Source: an uncultured Clostridia bacterium
GTDB taxonomy: Bacteria > Bacillota > Clostridia > Christensenellales > Borkfalkiaceae
Length of the DNA: 64,000 nt
Assembly (NCBI GenBank): GCA_947626575.1
Contig: CANQSR010000010.1
Span: 1-64,000 of the forward strand
Direction of reading: 5' to 3'
Shown: positions 15,367-24,551 of the stretch, one piece after another
Layout: the number at the start of each line of letters is the position of its first letter
How positions within the stretch are numbered: the first letter of the stretch is position 1
Notes under the pieces: model-generated
The model's input: the letters and a program-made list of their open reading frames with translations, nothing else
What the model was told of the DNA's origin: nothing
Databases searched by the model: none
Translations under genes and position numbers: made by a program

Positions 15367-17538
15367 TTACAGGTGCAAAACGCGGTCCTTGATCTCCTGC
15401 GTGCGGCCTTGGTTCCAATACTGCGTTCCGATGTACCCGCAGGTGCGGCGCGCCACGTTCATCTTGCTCTGGTCGCGGTTGTGGCAGAACGGACACTCCC
15501 AAAGGAGCTTTCCATCCTCTTCCACGATGGCGATCTCGCCATCGTACCCGCACACCTGGCAATAGTCGCTCTTGGTGTTGAGTTCGGCATACATGATATT
15601 ATCATAGATATACTGCATGACGGAGAGGACCGCGGGAATATTATCCTGCATGTTGGGGACTTCCACATAGGAAATGGCGCCGCCGGGCGAGAGCTGCTGG
15701 AACTCGCTCTCGAATTTCAGCTTGGTGAAGGCATCGATCTGCTCGGTGACGTGGACGTGATAGCTGTTCGTGATATAGTTCTTATCCGTGACGCCCTCGA
15801 TGATGCCGAACCGCTTTTGCAGGCACTTCGCAAATTTATACGTCGTGCTTTCGAGCGGCGTGCCGTACAGCGAGAAATCGATGTTGTGCATCGCCTTCCA
15901 CTTCTTGCACATATCGTTCATGTGTTGCATGACGGAGAGCGCGAAGGGCTTGGCTTCGGCATCCGTATGCGACTTGCCCGTCATGTACTTGGTACACTCA
16001 TACAGCCCCGCATAGCCGAGCGAAATGGTGGAATACCCGCCGTAGAGGAGTTTGTCGATGGTCTCCCCCTTTTTGAGGCGCGCCAGCGCGCCGTGTTGCC
16101 AGAGGATGGGCGCGGCGTCCGAGAGCGTCCCTTTGAGCCGCTTATGGCGTTCGAGCAACGCGCGGTGGCAGAGTTCGAGCCGCTCATCGAAGATCTTCCA
16201 GAACGCTTCCTCATCCCCGTGCGAGGAGAGCGCGACGTCCACGAGGTTGATGGTGACGACGCCCTGGTTGAACCTGCCATAGTACTTGGGCTTGCCGTTT
16301 TCATCTACATACGGCGTGAGGAAACTGCGGCAGCCCATGCAGGTATAGCAATGCCCCTCCCCGTTCTTATCCACCTTAAATTCCAGCATCTTCTTCTCGG
16401 AGATGTAGTCGGGAACCATGCGTTTCGCCGTGCAACGCGCCGCAAGCTCGGTGAGATACCAATATTTACTGCCTTCGCGCACGTTGTCCTCTTCCAGCAC
16501 ATAGATGAGCTTGGGGAAGGCGGGCGTGACCCACACGCCCGTTTCGTTCTTGACGCCCTGTATGCGCTGTTTGAGCGTCTCTTCGATGATCATGGCAAGA
16601 TCGTCGCGTTCGCGCTCGCTCCGCGCCTCGCCGAGATACATGAATACCGTGACGAAGGGAGCTTGTCCGTTGGTGGTGAGCAGCGTCACGACCTGGTATT
16701 GGATGGTCTGGATGCCCTTTCTGATCTCGTCGCGCAGGCGTTTTTCGGCAATGCGCGCGATATGCGTCTCGTCAGAGATGCCGACTTCGGCAAGCTCTTC
16801 GGCGACTTCGCTGCGGATCTTCCGGCGGCTGATATCCACGAAGGGCGCAAGGTGCGTGAGGGAAATGCTCTGCCCGCCGTATTGGTTGGAAGCCACCTGC
16901 GCAATGATCTGCGTGGCGATGTTGCACGCCGTGGAGAAGGAATGCGGCTTCTCGATGAGCGTACCCGAAATCACCGTCCCGTTCTGCAACATATCTTCCA
17001 GGTTGACGAGGTCGCAGTTGTGCATGTGCTGGGCAAAGTAATCGGCGTCGTGGAAATGGATGATGCCCTCATCGTGCGCTTCGACGATCTCGCGGGGCAG
17101 AAGAATGCGCCGCGTGAGGTCCTTGGAGACCTCGCCCGCCATATAGTCGCGCTGCACCGAATTGACGGTGGGATTTTTGTTGGAATTTTCCTGCTTGACT
17201 TCCTCGTTGTTGCATTCGATGAGCGTGAGGATCTGCGCGTCCGTCGTGTTGGACTGCCGCACGAGCGTGCGGGTATAGCGGTACGTAATATACTTGCGCG
17301 CCAGCGCATACGCCTTCTGGTCCATCAGCTGGTTCTCGACGAAATCCTGTATCTCCTCCACGCTGACCGCGCGGCTGAGATCGCCCGCAAGCCCTGCGAC
17401 CTTATCCGCGATCGCTACGATCTCCTCTTCGCTCAGACGGTTCGTCTCGCTGACTTCATTGTTGGCCTTCCTGATCGCGTTGATGATCTTTGTTATATCA
17501 AAGGCGACTTCGGCGCCGTTCCGTTTGATGATCTTCAT
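15367..17538 (-). CDS. Anaerobic ribonucleoside-triphosphate reductase NrdD
   Basis: 723 residues. An ATP-cone regulatory domain occupies about residues 1-90 ('IKRNGAEVAFDITKI'). The class III catalytic barrel follows, with 'CNIATQIIAQVASNQYGGQS' and cysteine motifs including 'CYTCMGCRSF'. A C-terminal zinc ribbon ('CQVCGY' with 'CPFCHN') precedes the glycyl-radical loop 'RRTCGYIGTQYWNQG'. It reduces NTPs to dNTPs without oxygen once NrdG has activated it. GGGGAG precedes the ATG. Its promoter carries two NrdR boxes, so repression by NrdR/dATP is expected; nrdR itself is outside this window. Confidence 0.95.
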   Translation of the reverse strand: MKIIKRNGAEVAFDITKIINAIRKANNEVSETNRLSEEEIVAIADKVAGLAGDLSRAVSVEEIQDFVENQLMDQKAYALARKYITYRYTRTLVRQSNTTDAQILTLIECNNEEVKQENSNKNPTVNSVQRDYMAGEVSKDLTRRILLPREIVEAHDEGIIHFHDADYFAQHMHNCDLVNLEDMLQNGTVISGTLIEKPHSFSTACNIATQIIAQVASNQYGGQSISLTHLAPFVDISRRKIRSEVAEELAEVGISDETHIARIAEKRLRDEIRKGIQTIQYQVVTLLTTNGQAPFVTVFMYLGEARSERERDDLAMIIEETLKQRIQGVKNETGVWVTPAFPKLIYVLEEDNVREGSKYWYLTELAARCTAKRMVPDYISEKKMLEFKVDKNGEGHCYTCMGCRSFLTPYVDENGKPKYYGRFNQGVVTINLVDVALSSHGDEEAFWKIFDERLELCHRALLERHKRLKGTLSDAAPILWQHGALARLKKGETIDKLLYGGYSTISLGYAGLYECTKYMTGKSHTDAEAKPFALSVMQHMNDMCKKWKAMHNIDFSLYGTPLESTTYKFAKCLQKRFGIIEGVTDKNYITNSYHVHVTEQIDAFTKLKFESEFQQLSPGGAISYVEVPNMQDNIPAVLSVMQYIYDNIMYAELNTKSDYCQVCGYDGEIAIVEEDGKLLWECPFCHNRDQSKMNVARRTCGYIGTQYWNQGRTQEIKDRVLHL

Positions 17539-17632
17539 TTCTTTCTCCCCTCGTATCTTATGTACGAAATCTGCGCACCACCCCTTCCCCGAAGAGAAGG
17601 AGCGTTCCCCCCAAAAGAAGAGGAACGCTCCC

Positions 17633-17662
17633 ATTATACAACATCCGATAACCCGTTGTCAA
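17633..17662 (-). promoter_or_regulatory. nrdD promoter
   Basis: Minus strand TTGACA (17662-17657), 18-bp spacer, TATAAT (17638-17633) with an upstream TG. A 10-bp perfect inverted repeat (17599-17608/17622-17631) begins right after the -10 and spans the predicted start site near 17626; it may be a second operator. Confidence 0.8.
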
Positions 17663-17669
17663 GAATTAG

Positions 17670-17717
17670 ACACTATATTTTGGTAAAAATTTTTTGGGCG
17701 ACCACTATATATTGTGT
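17670..17717 (-). promoter_or_regulatory. Tandem NrdR boxes
   Basis: Two 16-bp sequences fit the NrdR consensus acaCwAtATwTwgTgt: 17702-17717 (15 of 16) and 17670-17685 (about 13 of 16). Their centres are 32 bp apart, close to three helical turns, the spacing usual for NrdR sites. They lie just upstream of the -35. Confidence 0.8.
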
Positions 17718-17811
17718 TTGCCGCAAAAATGCCGCAATCGGGGCGTGAAACAAAAAGCGCAATCTGTTACACGCCTTGCGGGCAACGTTTATGCCGCAAA
17801 AGCGGGCATGA

Positions 17812-18735
17812 TCAGAACTCCGTGACGGTCAGGTTCGAATAGATCTCCTCGTATTTTGCCTTGGTGAAGGAGACCGTGCCGAAGGTCGTGACCGTTGCCG
17901 TTCCTGCCGCGACGCCCGCGCGGAGGATCTCAGGAAGCTCCGCGCCCTCCTGCATCTTGACGGCGACTGCGGCGACCATGCCGTCCCCCGCGCCCACCGT
18001 GGAATTGATGGCAACGTTGATGCTCTTGCAGTAATAATTCTTGATTCCGTTGGTGATGATGGCGCCGTCCTTGCCGAGGGAGAGAAGCACGTTCTTTGCG
18101 CCGCGGTCGAGAAGTTCGCGGCAGCCCGCGAGCATTTCGTCCCGCGATCTGAGTTCGCGGCCGAGCGTTCCTTCAAGCTCTTCAAGGTTGGGTTTTACGA
18201 GGTCGATGCCCGCTTCGAGCGCGGAAAAGAGCTTCGCGCCCTCGGTATCGGCGATGCGGAGGGAATTTTGGTCCACCGCGCGGAAGATCTCGCGGTAGTA
18301 ACTCGCATCCACCCCGCGCGGAAGTCCGCCAGAAATGACGGTGACATCCGACCGTGCGGAAAAGCCGCGGATCATCTGCATGAGTTCTACGAGTTTATCC
18401 GCGCCGACCTGCCCGCCGACGTCGTTGATCTCCGTGAGCATGGAGCGCTTATCGATGCACTTATAGTTTTCGCGTACCCTGCCGCTGTTCCACACAAAGG
18501 AGAACGGGACCCCTTCCCTATCCAGCGCGCGTTCGAACATGGCGCCGTTTTCGTTGTACATGAAGCCCGTCGCCTGCGCCTCGGCGCCGAGCCGTGCGAC
18601 CCCGATGGCGACGTTGATCGCCTTCCCCGTGAAGGAAAGCGTCTTGTTCTTGACGACGTTCACCTTGCCGACGTTGAGGGAATCAAGTTCGATGGTGACA
18701 TCGACGCTCGGACTCATACAGACCGTTAAAATCAT
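17812..18735 (-). CDS. PfkB-family sugar-phosphate kinase (1-phosphofructokinase type)
   Basis: 307 residues with the PfkB/ribokinase signatures of hexose-phosphate kinases: 'NPSVD'-like start ('MSPSVDVTIELD'), 'GKAINVAIGVARLG' and the catalytic anion-hole motif 'STVGAGDGMV' near residue 250. Closest to FruK/LacC (1-phosphofructokinase or tagatose-6-phosphate kinase). No fructose PTS gene is adjacent, so the substrate is open. AAGGGG precedes the ATG and an 8-bp hairpin lies just before it. It is 120 bp downstream of pfkA. Confidence 0.85.
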   Translation of the reverse strand: MILTVCMSPSVDVTIELDSLNVGKVNVVKNKTLSFTGKAINVAIGVARLGAEAQATGFMYNENGAMFERALDREGVPFSFVWNSGRVRENYKCIDKRSMLTEINDVGGQVGADKLVELMQMIRGFSARSDVTVISGGLPRGVDASYYREIFRAVDQNSLRIADTEGAKLFSALEAGIDLVKPNLEELEGTLGRELRSRDEMLAGCRELLDRGAKNVLLSLGKDGAIITNGIKNYYCKSINVAINSTVGAGDGMVAAVAVKMQEGAELPEILRAGVAAGTATVTTFGTVSFTKAKYEEIYSNLTVTEF

Positions 18736-18747
18736 AGCGTACCCCTT

Positions 18748-18767
18748 TCCGCACATCGCTGTGCGGA
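18748..18767 (-). promoter_or_regulatory. Hairpin adjoining the ribosome-binding site of the PfkB-type kinase
   Basis: Perfect 8-bp inverted repeat 18748-18755/18760-18767 with a 4-base loop, directly upstream of AAGGGG in the transcript. It may modulate translation or mark an operator. Confidence 0.4.
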
Positions 18768-18855
18768 CAATGGGAGACCAAAGCCTCCCGCCCCGTTCGC
18801 TCTCCGTTACCTATTTATATATAGGCAACCTCCATACGGCTCTCCGCCGCGGGGC

Positions 18856-19818
18856 TTACATGGAGATCATCTGCAACGTCTCATAGAGTTCATAGTTGAA
18901 CTTCTTTTTCATGGAGACTGCTTCGATGATATCCATATCGATGATCTCGTTCTTATGGATGCCGACCACGCGGTTGCCGATGCCGTCCTTCAAGAGGCGG
19001 ACGGCCTTGTTGCCGAACTGCGCCGCGAGCATTCTATCCGCCATCGAGGGCGAGCCGCCGCGCTGGATATGCCCGATGTTGGTGGCGCGCACCGAATAGG
19101 TGGTCACCTCTTGGAGCTGTTTGGCGAAGGCATCCGCACTCGTCGCGCCCTCGGCGACGACGATGATGTTGGAATGCTTGCCGTTCGCGCGCGAACGGTT
19201 GATGCGCATCACGATGTCATCCATATCATAGGAAATTTCGGGGACGACGATGATCTCCGCGCCCGAAGCGATGCCCGCATACAGGGCGATATCCCCGCAA
19301 TGGCGGCCCATGACTTCCACGACGGAGATGCGCTCGTGCGAATTCATCGTGTCGCGCAGCTTGTTGATGACGTCGAGGCAGGTGTTGACCGCCGTATCGA
19401 AACCGAGCGTATAGTCGGTGTATTGGAGATCGTTGTCAATGGTCCCCGGAATGCCGATCGTGGGGATGCCGAAGTCCTCCGTAAGGCACTTTGCGCCGCG
19501 GAAAGAGCCGTCGCCGCCGATGACCACGAGGCCCTCGATGCCGCGCCGCTCCAACGTCTCCACCGCCTTCTTCTGGCCGTCCTTCGTGAGCATATCGAGG
19601 CAGCGCGCCGTGCGGAGCATGGTGCCGCCGCGCTGGACGATATCCGAGACGCTCCGCATCTCCATGGACATCATCGTATCGTCGATGAGGCCCGCGTAGC
19701 CGCGTTCGATGCCGTAAACTTCCAATCCGTAATAGATCGCCGTGCGGACGACCGCGCGGATGGCGGCATTCATGCCCGGCGCATCGCCGCCGCTTGTCAG
19801 TAAGCCGATTCTCTTCAT
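18856..19818 (-). CDS. ATP-dependent 6-phosphofructokinase PfkA
   Basis: 320 residues, full bacterial length. 'LTSGGDAPGMNAAIRA' (ATP loop, residues 7-22), 'GGDGSFRGA' and the catalytic 'PGTIDNDL' with Asp as base are present; Gly rather than Asp at the '...GGDGS' position fits the ATP-dependent rather than the PPi-dependent type. It phosphorylates fructose-6-phosphate, the committed step of glycolysis. GGGAGG precedes the ATG. dnaE lies upstream on the same strand, an order common in Clostridia, but a separate -10 box is visible. Confidence 0.95.
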   Translation of the reverse strand: MKRIGLLTSGGDAPGMNAAIRAVVRTAIYYGLEVYGIERGYAGLIDDTMMSMEMRSVSDIVQRGGTMLRTARCLDMLTKDGQKKAVETLERRGIEGLVVIGGDGSFRGAKCLTEDFGIPTIGIPGTIDNDLQYTDYTLGFDTAVNTCLDVINKLRDTMNSHERISVVEVMGRHCGDIALYAGIASGAEIIVVPEISYDMDDIVMRINRSRANGKHSNIIVVAEGATSADAFAKQLQEVTTYSVRATNIGHIQRGGSPSMADRMLAAQFGNKAVRLLKDGIGNRVVGIHKNEIIDMDIIEAVSMKKKFNYELYETLQMISM

Positions 19819-19849
19819 AGTAACCTCCCGTAATTCCCCTTCCCTCTCT

Positions 19850-19855
19850 ATTATA
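19850..19855 (-). promoter_or_regulatory. Possible pfkA -10 box
   Basis: TATAAT on the minus strand, 31 bp before the ATG. The -35 region (TTTTCA at 18-bp spacing) is weak. Confidence 0.45.
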
Positions 19856-19906
19856 GCAGAAAAAATCGCGCTTGAAAAGAGGGTTTTGTGATTTTTTTAC
19901 TTTTTT

Positions 19907-22900
19907 TCAGACGAGCTTGATACATTCCGGCGGAAGATAGAGCCGAAGCTCGGATGCGAGCGCATGATTGAGGTTGACGCCGAACTCATAGCGCTTTCCG
20001 CCGTGCAGGATCTTCGCCTTCGTCGTCCCCGCGTATCCCGTGACGGCTTCGATGAGTTCGGAAAAGTCCTCTTCGCCCATGGCGCGGGCATCCAGCCACA
20101 GGACCTGTTCCTGCGCCGAAGGCGCCTCTACTGCCTCCGCGGGCGCGGGCGGCGTGAAGTTCTCCATCGAATCGAGGATGATGACGGGCGCCTTTTCGGG
20201 GTCGATATCCACCTTCCCCGCGAGGCTGACGACGGCGTCCGTGCGCAAAAAGGCCTTTGCCTTGTCGTAAATTTTGGGGAAGGCCACGCACTCGACGCTC
20301 CCATAGAGATCTTCCACCGTGACGAATGCCATGACGGCGCCCGATTTGGTGTTGTTCTTCTTGATAGCGGAGACGATGCCGCCCATCGTCACCCTGTCGC
20401 CGCTCTTGATGCGCTGGTAGATGCGCTCGCCCGTCTCCTCGTCCTCCTCGAAGTCGGCGAGCATGCCGCAGTGGAAATTGCAGTCCCCGAAGTACTTTGC
20501 GTACATGGCGAACGGATGCCCGCTGACGTAAACGCCGAGTACGCTCTTTTCCTTGTTGAGAAGGTCCATCGTCTCCCATTCGGGGATATCGGGATACTCG
20601 GCGACGGGCGCGGCCTCCTCGATGATATCGCCGAAGAGCGTCATCTGCGCGCCGCTCTTCTGTTTATCCATGCCCGCGATGCGGCGCATGAGTTCCTCAT
20701 AGACGGCGGCATACTGCGAACGCTTGCGCCCCATGCCGTCGAAGGCGCCGCCGAAGATGAGCGCCTCGACCATGCGCTTGTTGACGAACTTGGTACAGCG
20801 CATGAGGAAATCCGGGAAGTCCTTGAACAGCCCGTTCTTCTGCCGCTCCTCGATGACGGCTTCCATGGCGGAAATGCCCACGCCGCGCAGGGCGCACAGG
20901 CCGAAGCGGAGCCCGTTCCCCTGCACCGAGAAATACGCCTTGGAGAGGTTGACGTCGGGCGGGTAGACCGCAATATTCTTCTCCTTCATGTAGACGACGT
21001 ATTTGGAGATCTCGTCGATCTTGTCGATACGGTTGTTGAGAACGCCCGCAAGAAATTCCTTCGGATAATATTTTTTGAGGTACGCCGTCTGGTAGGTGAC
21101 GACGGCGTAGGCCGCCGCGTGCGATTTGTTGAAGGCATAGCTCGCGAAACTCTCCATCTGCGCAAAGAGTTCGGTGGCGACTTCGGGCGGGATGCCGTGC
21201 GCCTTGCAGCCCGTGATATTGCCATAGACGGGCGTCCCGTCCGGGGCCTTGCCGACGACCTTATCCACATCCCCATAGATAAACTTATCCTTCTGCGCCA
21301 TCAGCTCGTTGAGGTGCTTCTTTGCCATGGCGCGGCGGACGAGGTCTGCCTGCCCAAGCGAATAGCCCGCGAGATTCTGGAAGATCTGCATGACCTGTTC
21401 CTGATAGATGATGACGCCGTACGTCTTTTCGAGAATGGGCCTTAGGAGCGGCGTGAGATATTGGATATGGGCGGGATCCGCCCTGTTCTTCAAATAGGTC
21501 GGAATGAAATCCATGGGTCCCGGACGGTAGAGCGAGATCCCCGCGATCAGATCTTCGAGGCAGGTTGGTTGGAGCTGTTTCATGAACCGCTTCATGCCGC
21601 CCTGTTCAAGTTGGAACACGGCGTCGGTATCGCCTTCGGAGATGAGTTCATAGGCCTTCGGATCGTCGCACGCCTGCCCGAACTCCACCACCTTGCCCGT
21701 ATCCTCGGCAATGTAATCGCACGCCTTTTTGATATCGGTGAGCGTCGTAAGGGCCAAAAAGTCCATTTTCAGCATGCCGATGGACTCGACTTCCTTCATG
21801 TCGAACTGCGTCGTCACGTCCTCGCCGTTGCGCGAGAGCGGCACGTTATCCGCGATCTTCTTGCGGCAGATGACGACGCCCGCGGCGTGCATGGACGTGT
21901 TGCGCGGCATACCTTCGAGTTTCAGCCCCATGTTGATGACGCGTTCGAGCGTGGGATCCGTCTCATAGATCTCGATGAACTCGGAATTGCGCTTGGATTC
22001 CTGCTCGGCGAGCTTTTTCTGCGCGTTATCGAGGTCGCCTTCGAGGCCCGCGAGCTTGATCTTTTCATCGGGGAGCGTATCTTCCCCTGCGGCCGCCACG
22101 GCCTGCCGCTGTGCTTCCAGCTTCTTTTGCAGGGTCTCTACTTTCTCCATGCACCCCGCGATATTCAGGCCGAGAAGCTCGCGGATGGTGGATTTTCCGT
22201 CCATGAGCTTTGTGACGCGGTCGGTCTCCGAATACGGCACGCGCATGACGCGGCCGACGTCCTTGATGACCGCGCGCGAGGCGAGCGTACCGAAGGTGAC
22301 GATCTGCGCCACGTTTTCGGGATGATAGCGCCTGCGCACATATTCAATGGTCTCTCCCCGTCTCGCCGTGCAGAAATCGACGTCGAAATCTGGCATACTG
22401 ACGCGGTCGGGATTGAGGAACCGCTCGAAGAGCAGGTCGTATCTGAGCGGGTCGACGTTGGTGATGCCGATGGCGTACGCCACGATGCTCCCGACGCCCG
22501 AACCGCGGCCGGGGCCGACGGGGATATCGTGGAGACGCGACCAATTGATATAATCCCAGACGATGAGATAGTAATCGGCAAACCCCATCTTGATGATGAT
22601 GTCCAGCTCGTATTCCGTCCTCTTTCTGATCTCCTCCGTGACGACGGAATAGCGGCCGGGCAGCCTTTCCCAGGTGAGCCGCCGCAAAAATTCGGGGGAC
22701 GGCGTGCCGTCGTCCGCTGTATAGAGCGGGATGAGCGACTTATCATACACGGGATTGCCGTTCTCTTTGAGGTCGAAGGGCGTATCCGTATCCGAGACCT
22801 TGTCGGCGATGGCGCGCGTATTCGCGATGGCTTCCGGGTAGTCCTTGAACAGCGCAGCCATCTCGTCGCCCGATTTCATATAGAACTCGTGCGTCTGCAT

Positions 22901-23596
22901 CTTCATGCGCGTCGGGTCGTCGAGCGTGCGCTTGGTCTGGATGCACATCAGGACGTCCTGCATCTCCCAATCCTCTTTGCGGAGGTAGTGTACGTCGTTG
23001 GTCGCGACGAGCGGGATGCCTGTTTCGCGGGAGATCTGCACGATGCGCGGCAAGATCTGTTTTTGTTCGGGGATGCCGTGGTCCTGTATTTCGAGATAGA
23101 AATCCTCGCCGAACATTTCGCGGAGTTCGAGCGCAAAGGCCTTCGCCTTCTCATACTCCCCCGCCATCAGAAGGCGCGGGATGCGCCCCGCAAGGCACGC
23201 AGAAAGGCAGATGACGCCCTCGGTATGCTCTTTTAAGACCTTATAATCGATGCGCGGGCGGTAATAATACCCGTCCACGAAGGCGAGCGAATCGAGCTGG
23301 ACGAGATTGATATAGCCCGCCTTGTTTTTGGCGAGCAGAATGAGGTGGTCGGCCTTCTGGTCGATGTGCTTGCGATAGTCGTCCACCACGTAAAATTCAC
23401 AGCCGATGATGTATTTGATCTTGTTCGCCTTGCATTTCTCGGCGAATTTCAAAGAGGCATACATATTGCCGTGGTCGGTGATGGCGACGGTATCGATGCC
23501 GTTCTCCTTGCAGTGGCGGACGAGGTCATCCACCTTCACGGCGCCGTCGAGCAGACTGTATTCGGTATGTAGATGTAGATGTACGAAATCTGTCAT
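19907..23596 (-). CDS. DNA polymerase III alpha subunit DnaE
   Basis: 1229 residues. N-terminal PHP domain ('HLHLHTEYSLLDG', residues 5-17), polymerase core with catalytic aspartates in 'PDFDVDF' and 'LKMDFLALTTL', helix-hairpin-helix region ('LRFGLCALRGVG') and C-terminal OB fold ('GDRVTMGGIVSAI'). No exonuclease domain, hence DnaE rather than PolC. 'DNAQKKLAEQESKRNSEF' and the preceding residues form a charged helical insertion. GGAAAGTG precedes the ATG. It is 34 bp downstream of whiA and probably cotranscribed. Confidence 0.95.
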   Translation of the reverse strand: MTDFVHLHLHTEYSLLDGAVKVDDLVRHCKENGIDTVAITDHGNMYASLKFAEKCKANKIKYIIGCEFYVVDDYRKHIDQKADHLILLAKNKAGYINLVQLDSLAFVDGYYYRPRIDYKVLKEHTEGVICLSACLAGRIPRLLMAGEYEKAKAFALELREMFGEDFYLEIQDHGIPEQKQILPRIVQISRETGIPLVATNDVHYLRKEDWEMQDVLMCIQTKRTLDDPTRMKMQTHEFYMKSGDEMAALFKDYPEAIANTRAIADKVSDTDTPFDLKENGNPVYDKSLIPLYTADDGTPSPEFLRRLTWERLPGRYSVVTEEIRKRTEYELDIIIKMGFADYYLIVWDYINWSRLHDIPVGPGRGSGVGSIVAYAIGITNVDPLRYDLLFERFLNPDRVSMPDFDVDFCTARRGETIEYVRRRYHPENVAQIVTFGTLASRAVIKDVGRVMRVPYSETDRVTKLMDGKSTIRELLGLNIAGCMEKVETLQKKLEAQRQAVAAAGEDTLPDEKIKLAGLEGDLDNAQKKLAEQESKRNSEFIEIYETDPTLERVINMGLKLEGMPRNTSMHAAGVVICRKKIADNVPLSRNGEDVTTQFDMKEVESIGMLKMDFLALTTLTDIKKACDYIAEDTGKVVEFGQACDDPKAYELISEGDTDAVFQLEQGGMKRFMKQLQPTCLEDLIAGISLYRPGPMDFIPTYLKNRADPAHIQYLTPLLRPILEKTYGVIIYQEQVMQIFQNLAGYSLGQADLVRRAMAKKHLNELMAQKDKFIYGDVDKVVGKAPDGTPVYGNITGCKAHGIPPEVATELFAQMESFASYAFNKSHAAAYAVVTYQTAYLKKYYPKEFLAGVLNNRIDKIDEISKYVVYMKEKNIAVYPPDVNLSKAYFSVQGNGLRFGLCALRGVGISAMEAVIEERQKNGLFKDFPDFLMRCTKFVNKRMVEALIFGGAFDGMGRKRSQYAAVYEELMRRIAGMDKQKSGAQMTLFGDIIEEAAPVAEYPDIPEWETMDLLNKEKSVLGVYVSGHPFAMYAKYFGDCNFHCGMLADFEEDEETGERIYQRIKSGDRVTMGGIVSAIKKNNTKSGAVMAFVTVEDLYGSVECVAFPKIYDKAKAFLRTDAVVSLAGKVDIDPEKAPVIILDSMENFTPPAPAEAVEAPSAQEQVLWLDARAMGEEDFSELIEAVTGYAGTTKAKILHGGKRYEFGVNLNHALASELRLYLPPECIKLV

Positions 23597-23630
23597 AATA
23601 TCACTTTCCAAAACGCCGCGGCGCACGCGG

Positions 23631-24542
23631 TCATTCGAACTTCTCCGAATAAAGTTTCATGAGTTTCCGCATACGGTGGTTGAGACAGCTCTTGCTGACG
23701 CCGAGCGCCTCCGCAAGCTCCGTAAGGGAATATCCGGGATGCGCGAGCCGCCCTTCCGCGGTCTCGGCGAGGGGCGCGGGGAGCGCGGCAAGCAGCCCCG
23801 CCCTCTTCAACGTTCCGAGCGCAAGCACCTGCGCGACGCTGGCCGTCGCCGCCCTGTCGGCGTTGCCTGCCATGCAGTTTTCGATGCGGTTTTCGTTGTT
23901 GTTTTCCTCGCGCGCGGCCGCGACGCGTTCCAGCCGCGCGAGCGCGGACGGCGCACCCATGACGGACAAAAAGTCGCAGATGGTCTCGCGGCTCTTGCAG
24001 TAGACAATATATTTATCGCCGCGCGGGGCAACGCTTCCGAGCAGTTGGAGCGAATCGAGAACTTCGCAAAAATCCTCCGCCTCCGACTGTTCGCCGAATA
24101 CAAATTCGAGATGATACCCCGTCTTGCCCGCGGCGGAGGGAAGCGTACAGCTCCCGCTCCCCAAAAACGCGCCTTTGAGGCAGGCCGCCATGCAGCAGGG
24201 CGAAGTGAGATGCGGGGAAAAATGCGAAGAGATCTCCTCCGCGATCTCGCCCGCATCCGAGAACGCATAGGAAAACGTCAGCTTGTGCCTTCCCTGCTTT
24301 GGATCGCGGCGGACGGCGTCCATCGTCATGCGGACGCCGAGGAGTTCCTCCGTGAGCGCGAGAATATATTCCGCGACTTCCTCGTGTTCGCTCGTAAAGG
24401 AGATCTCGTCGCGGATGCCGACGCGGCCGCCGCTGATATAGCCGCTCGTCTCGAAAAATGCGGCAATGAGCGCCGTCTTGCAACAGCGCTTTGCGGGGAC
24501 GCTCCTCATGAGTTCCCTTCTGATCTCGCTCGTAAAGTTCAC
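23631..24542 (-). CDS. WhiA-family DNA-binding regulator
   Basis: 303 residues: two LAGLIDADG-like repeats in the N-terminal two thirds ('CCKTALIAAFFETSGYIS' and 'CCMAACLKGAFLGSGS') and a C-terminal HTH ('LTELAEALGVSKSCLNHRMRKL'-type). WhiA is a sporulation regulator in Streptomyces and affects cell division and chromosome biology in Firmicutes. It starts with GTG after AAGGGG, 9 bp from the PHP gene. In many Clostridia rapZ and yvcK lie between murB and whiA; they are missing here. Confidence 0.92.
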   Translation of the reverse strand: MNFTSEIRRELMRSVPAKRCCKTALIAAFFETSGYISGGRVGIRDEISFTSEHEEVAEYILALTEELLGVRMTMDAVRRDPKQGRHKLTFSYAFSDAGEIAEEISSHFSPHLTSPCCMAACLKGAFLGSGSCTLPSAAGKTGYHLEFVFGEQSEAEDFCEVLDSLQLLGSVAPRGDKYIVYCKSRETICDFLSVMGAPSALARLERVAAAREENNNENRIENCMAGNADRAATASVAQVLALGTLKRAGLLAALPAPLAETAEGRLAHPGYSLTELAEALGVSKSCLNHRMRKLMKLYSEKFE

Positions 24543-24551
24543 GGCGGCCCC

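Noticed and set aside
15373..17748. Open frame of 791 codons on the plus strand
   Set aside because: Antisense to nrdD in the same way, with composition typical of a shadow frame (Ala, Asp, Arg, Val-rich).
21461..23236. Open frame of 591 codons on the plus strand
   Set aside because: Antisense to dnaE; no ribosome-binding site or recognised motif.
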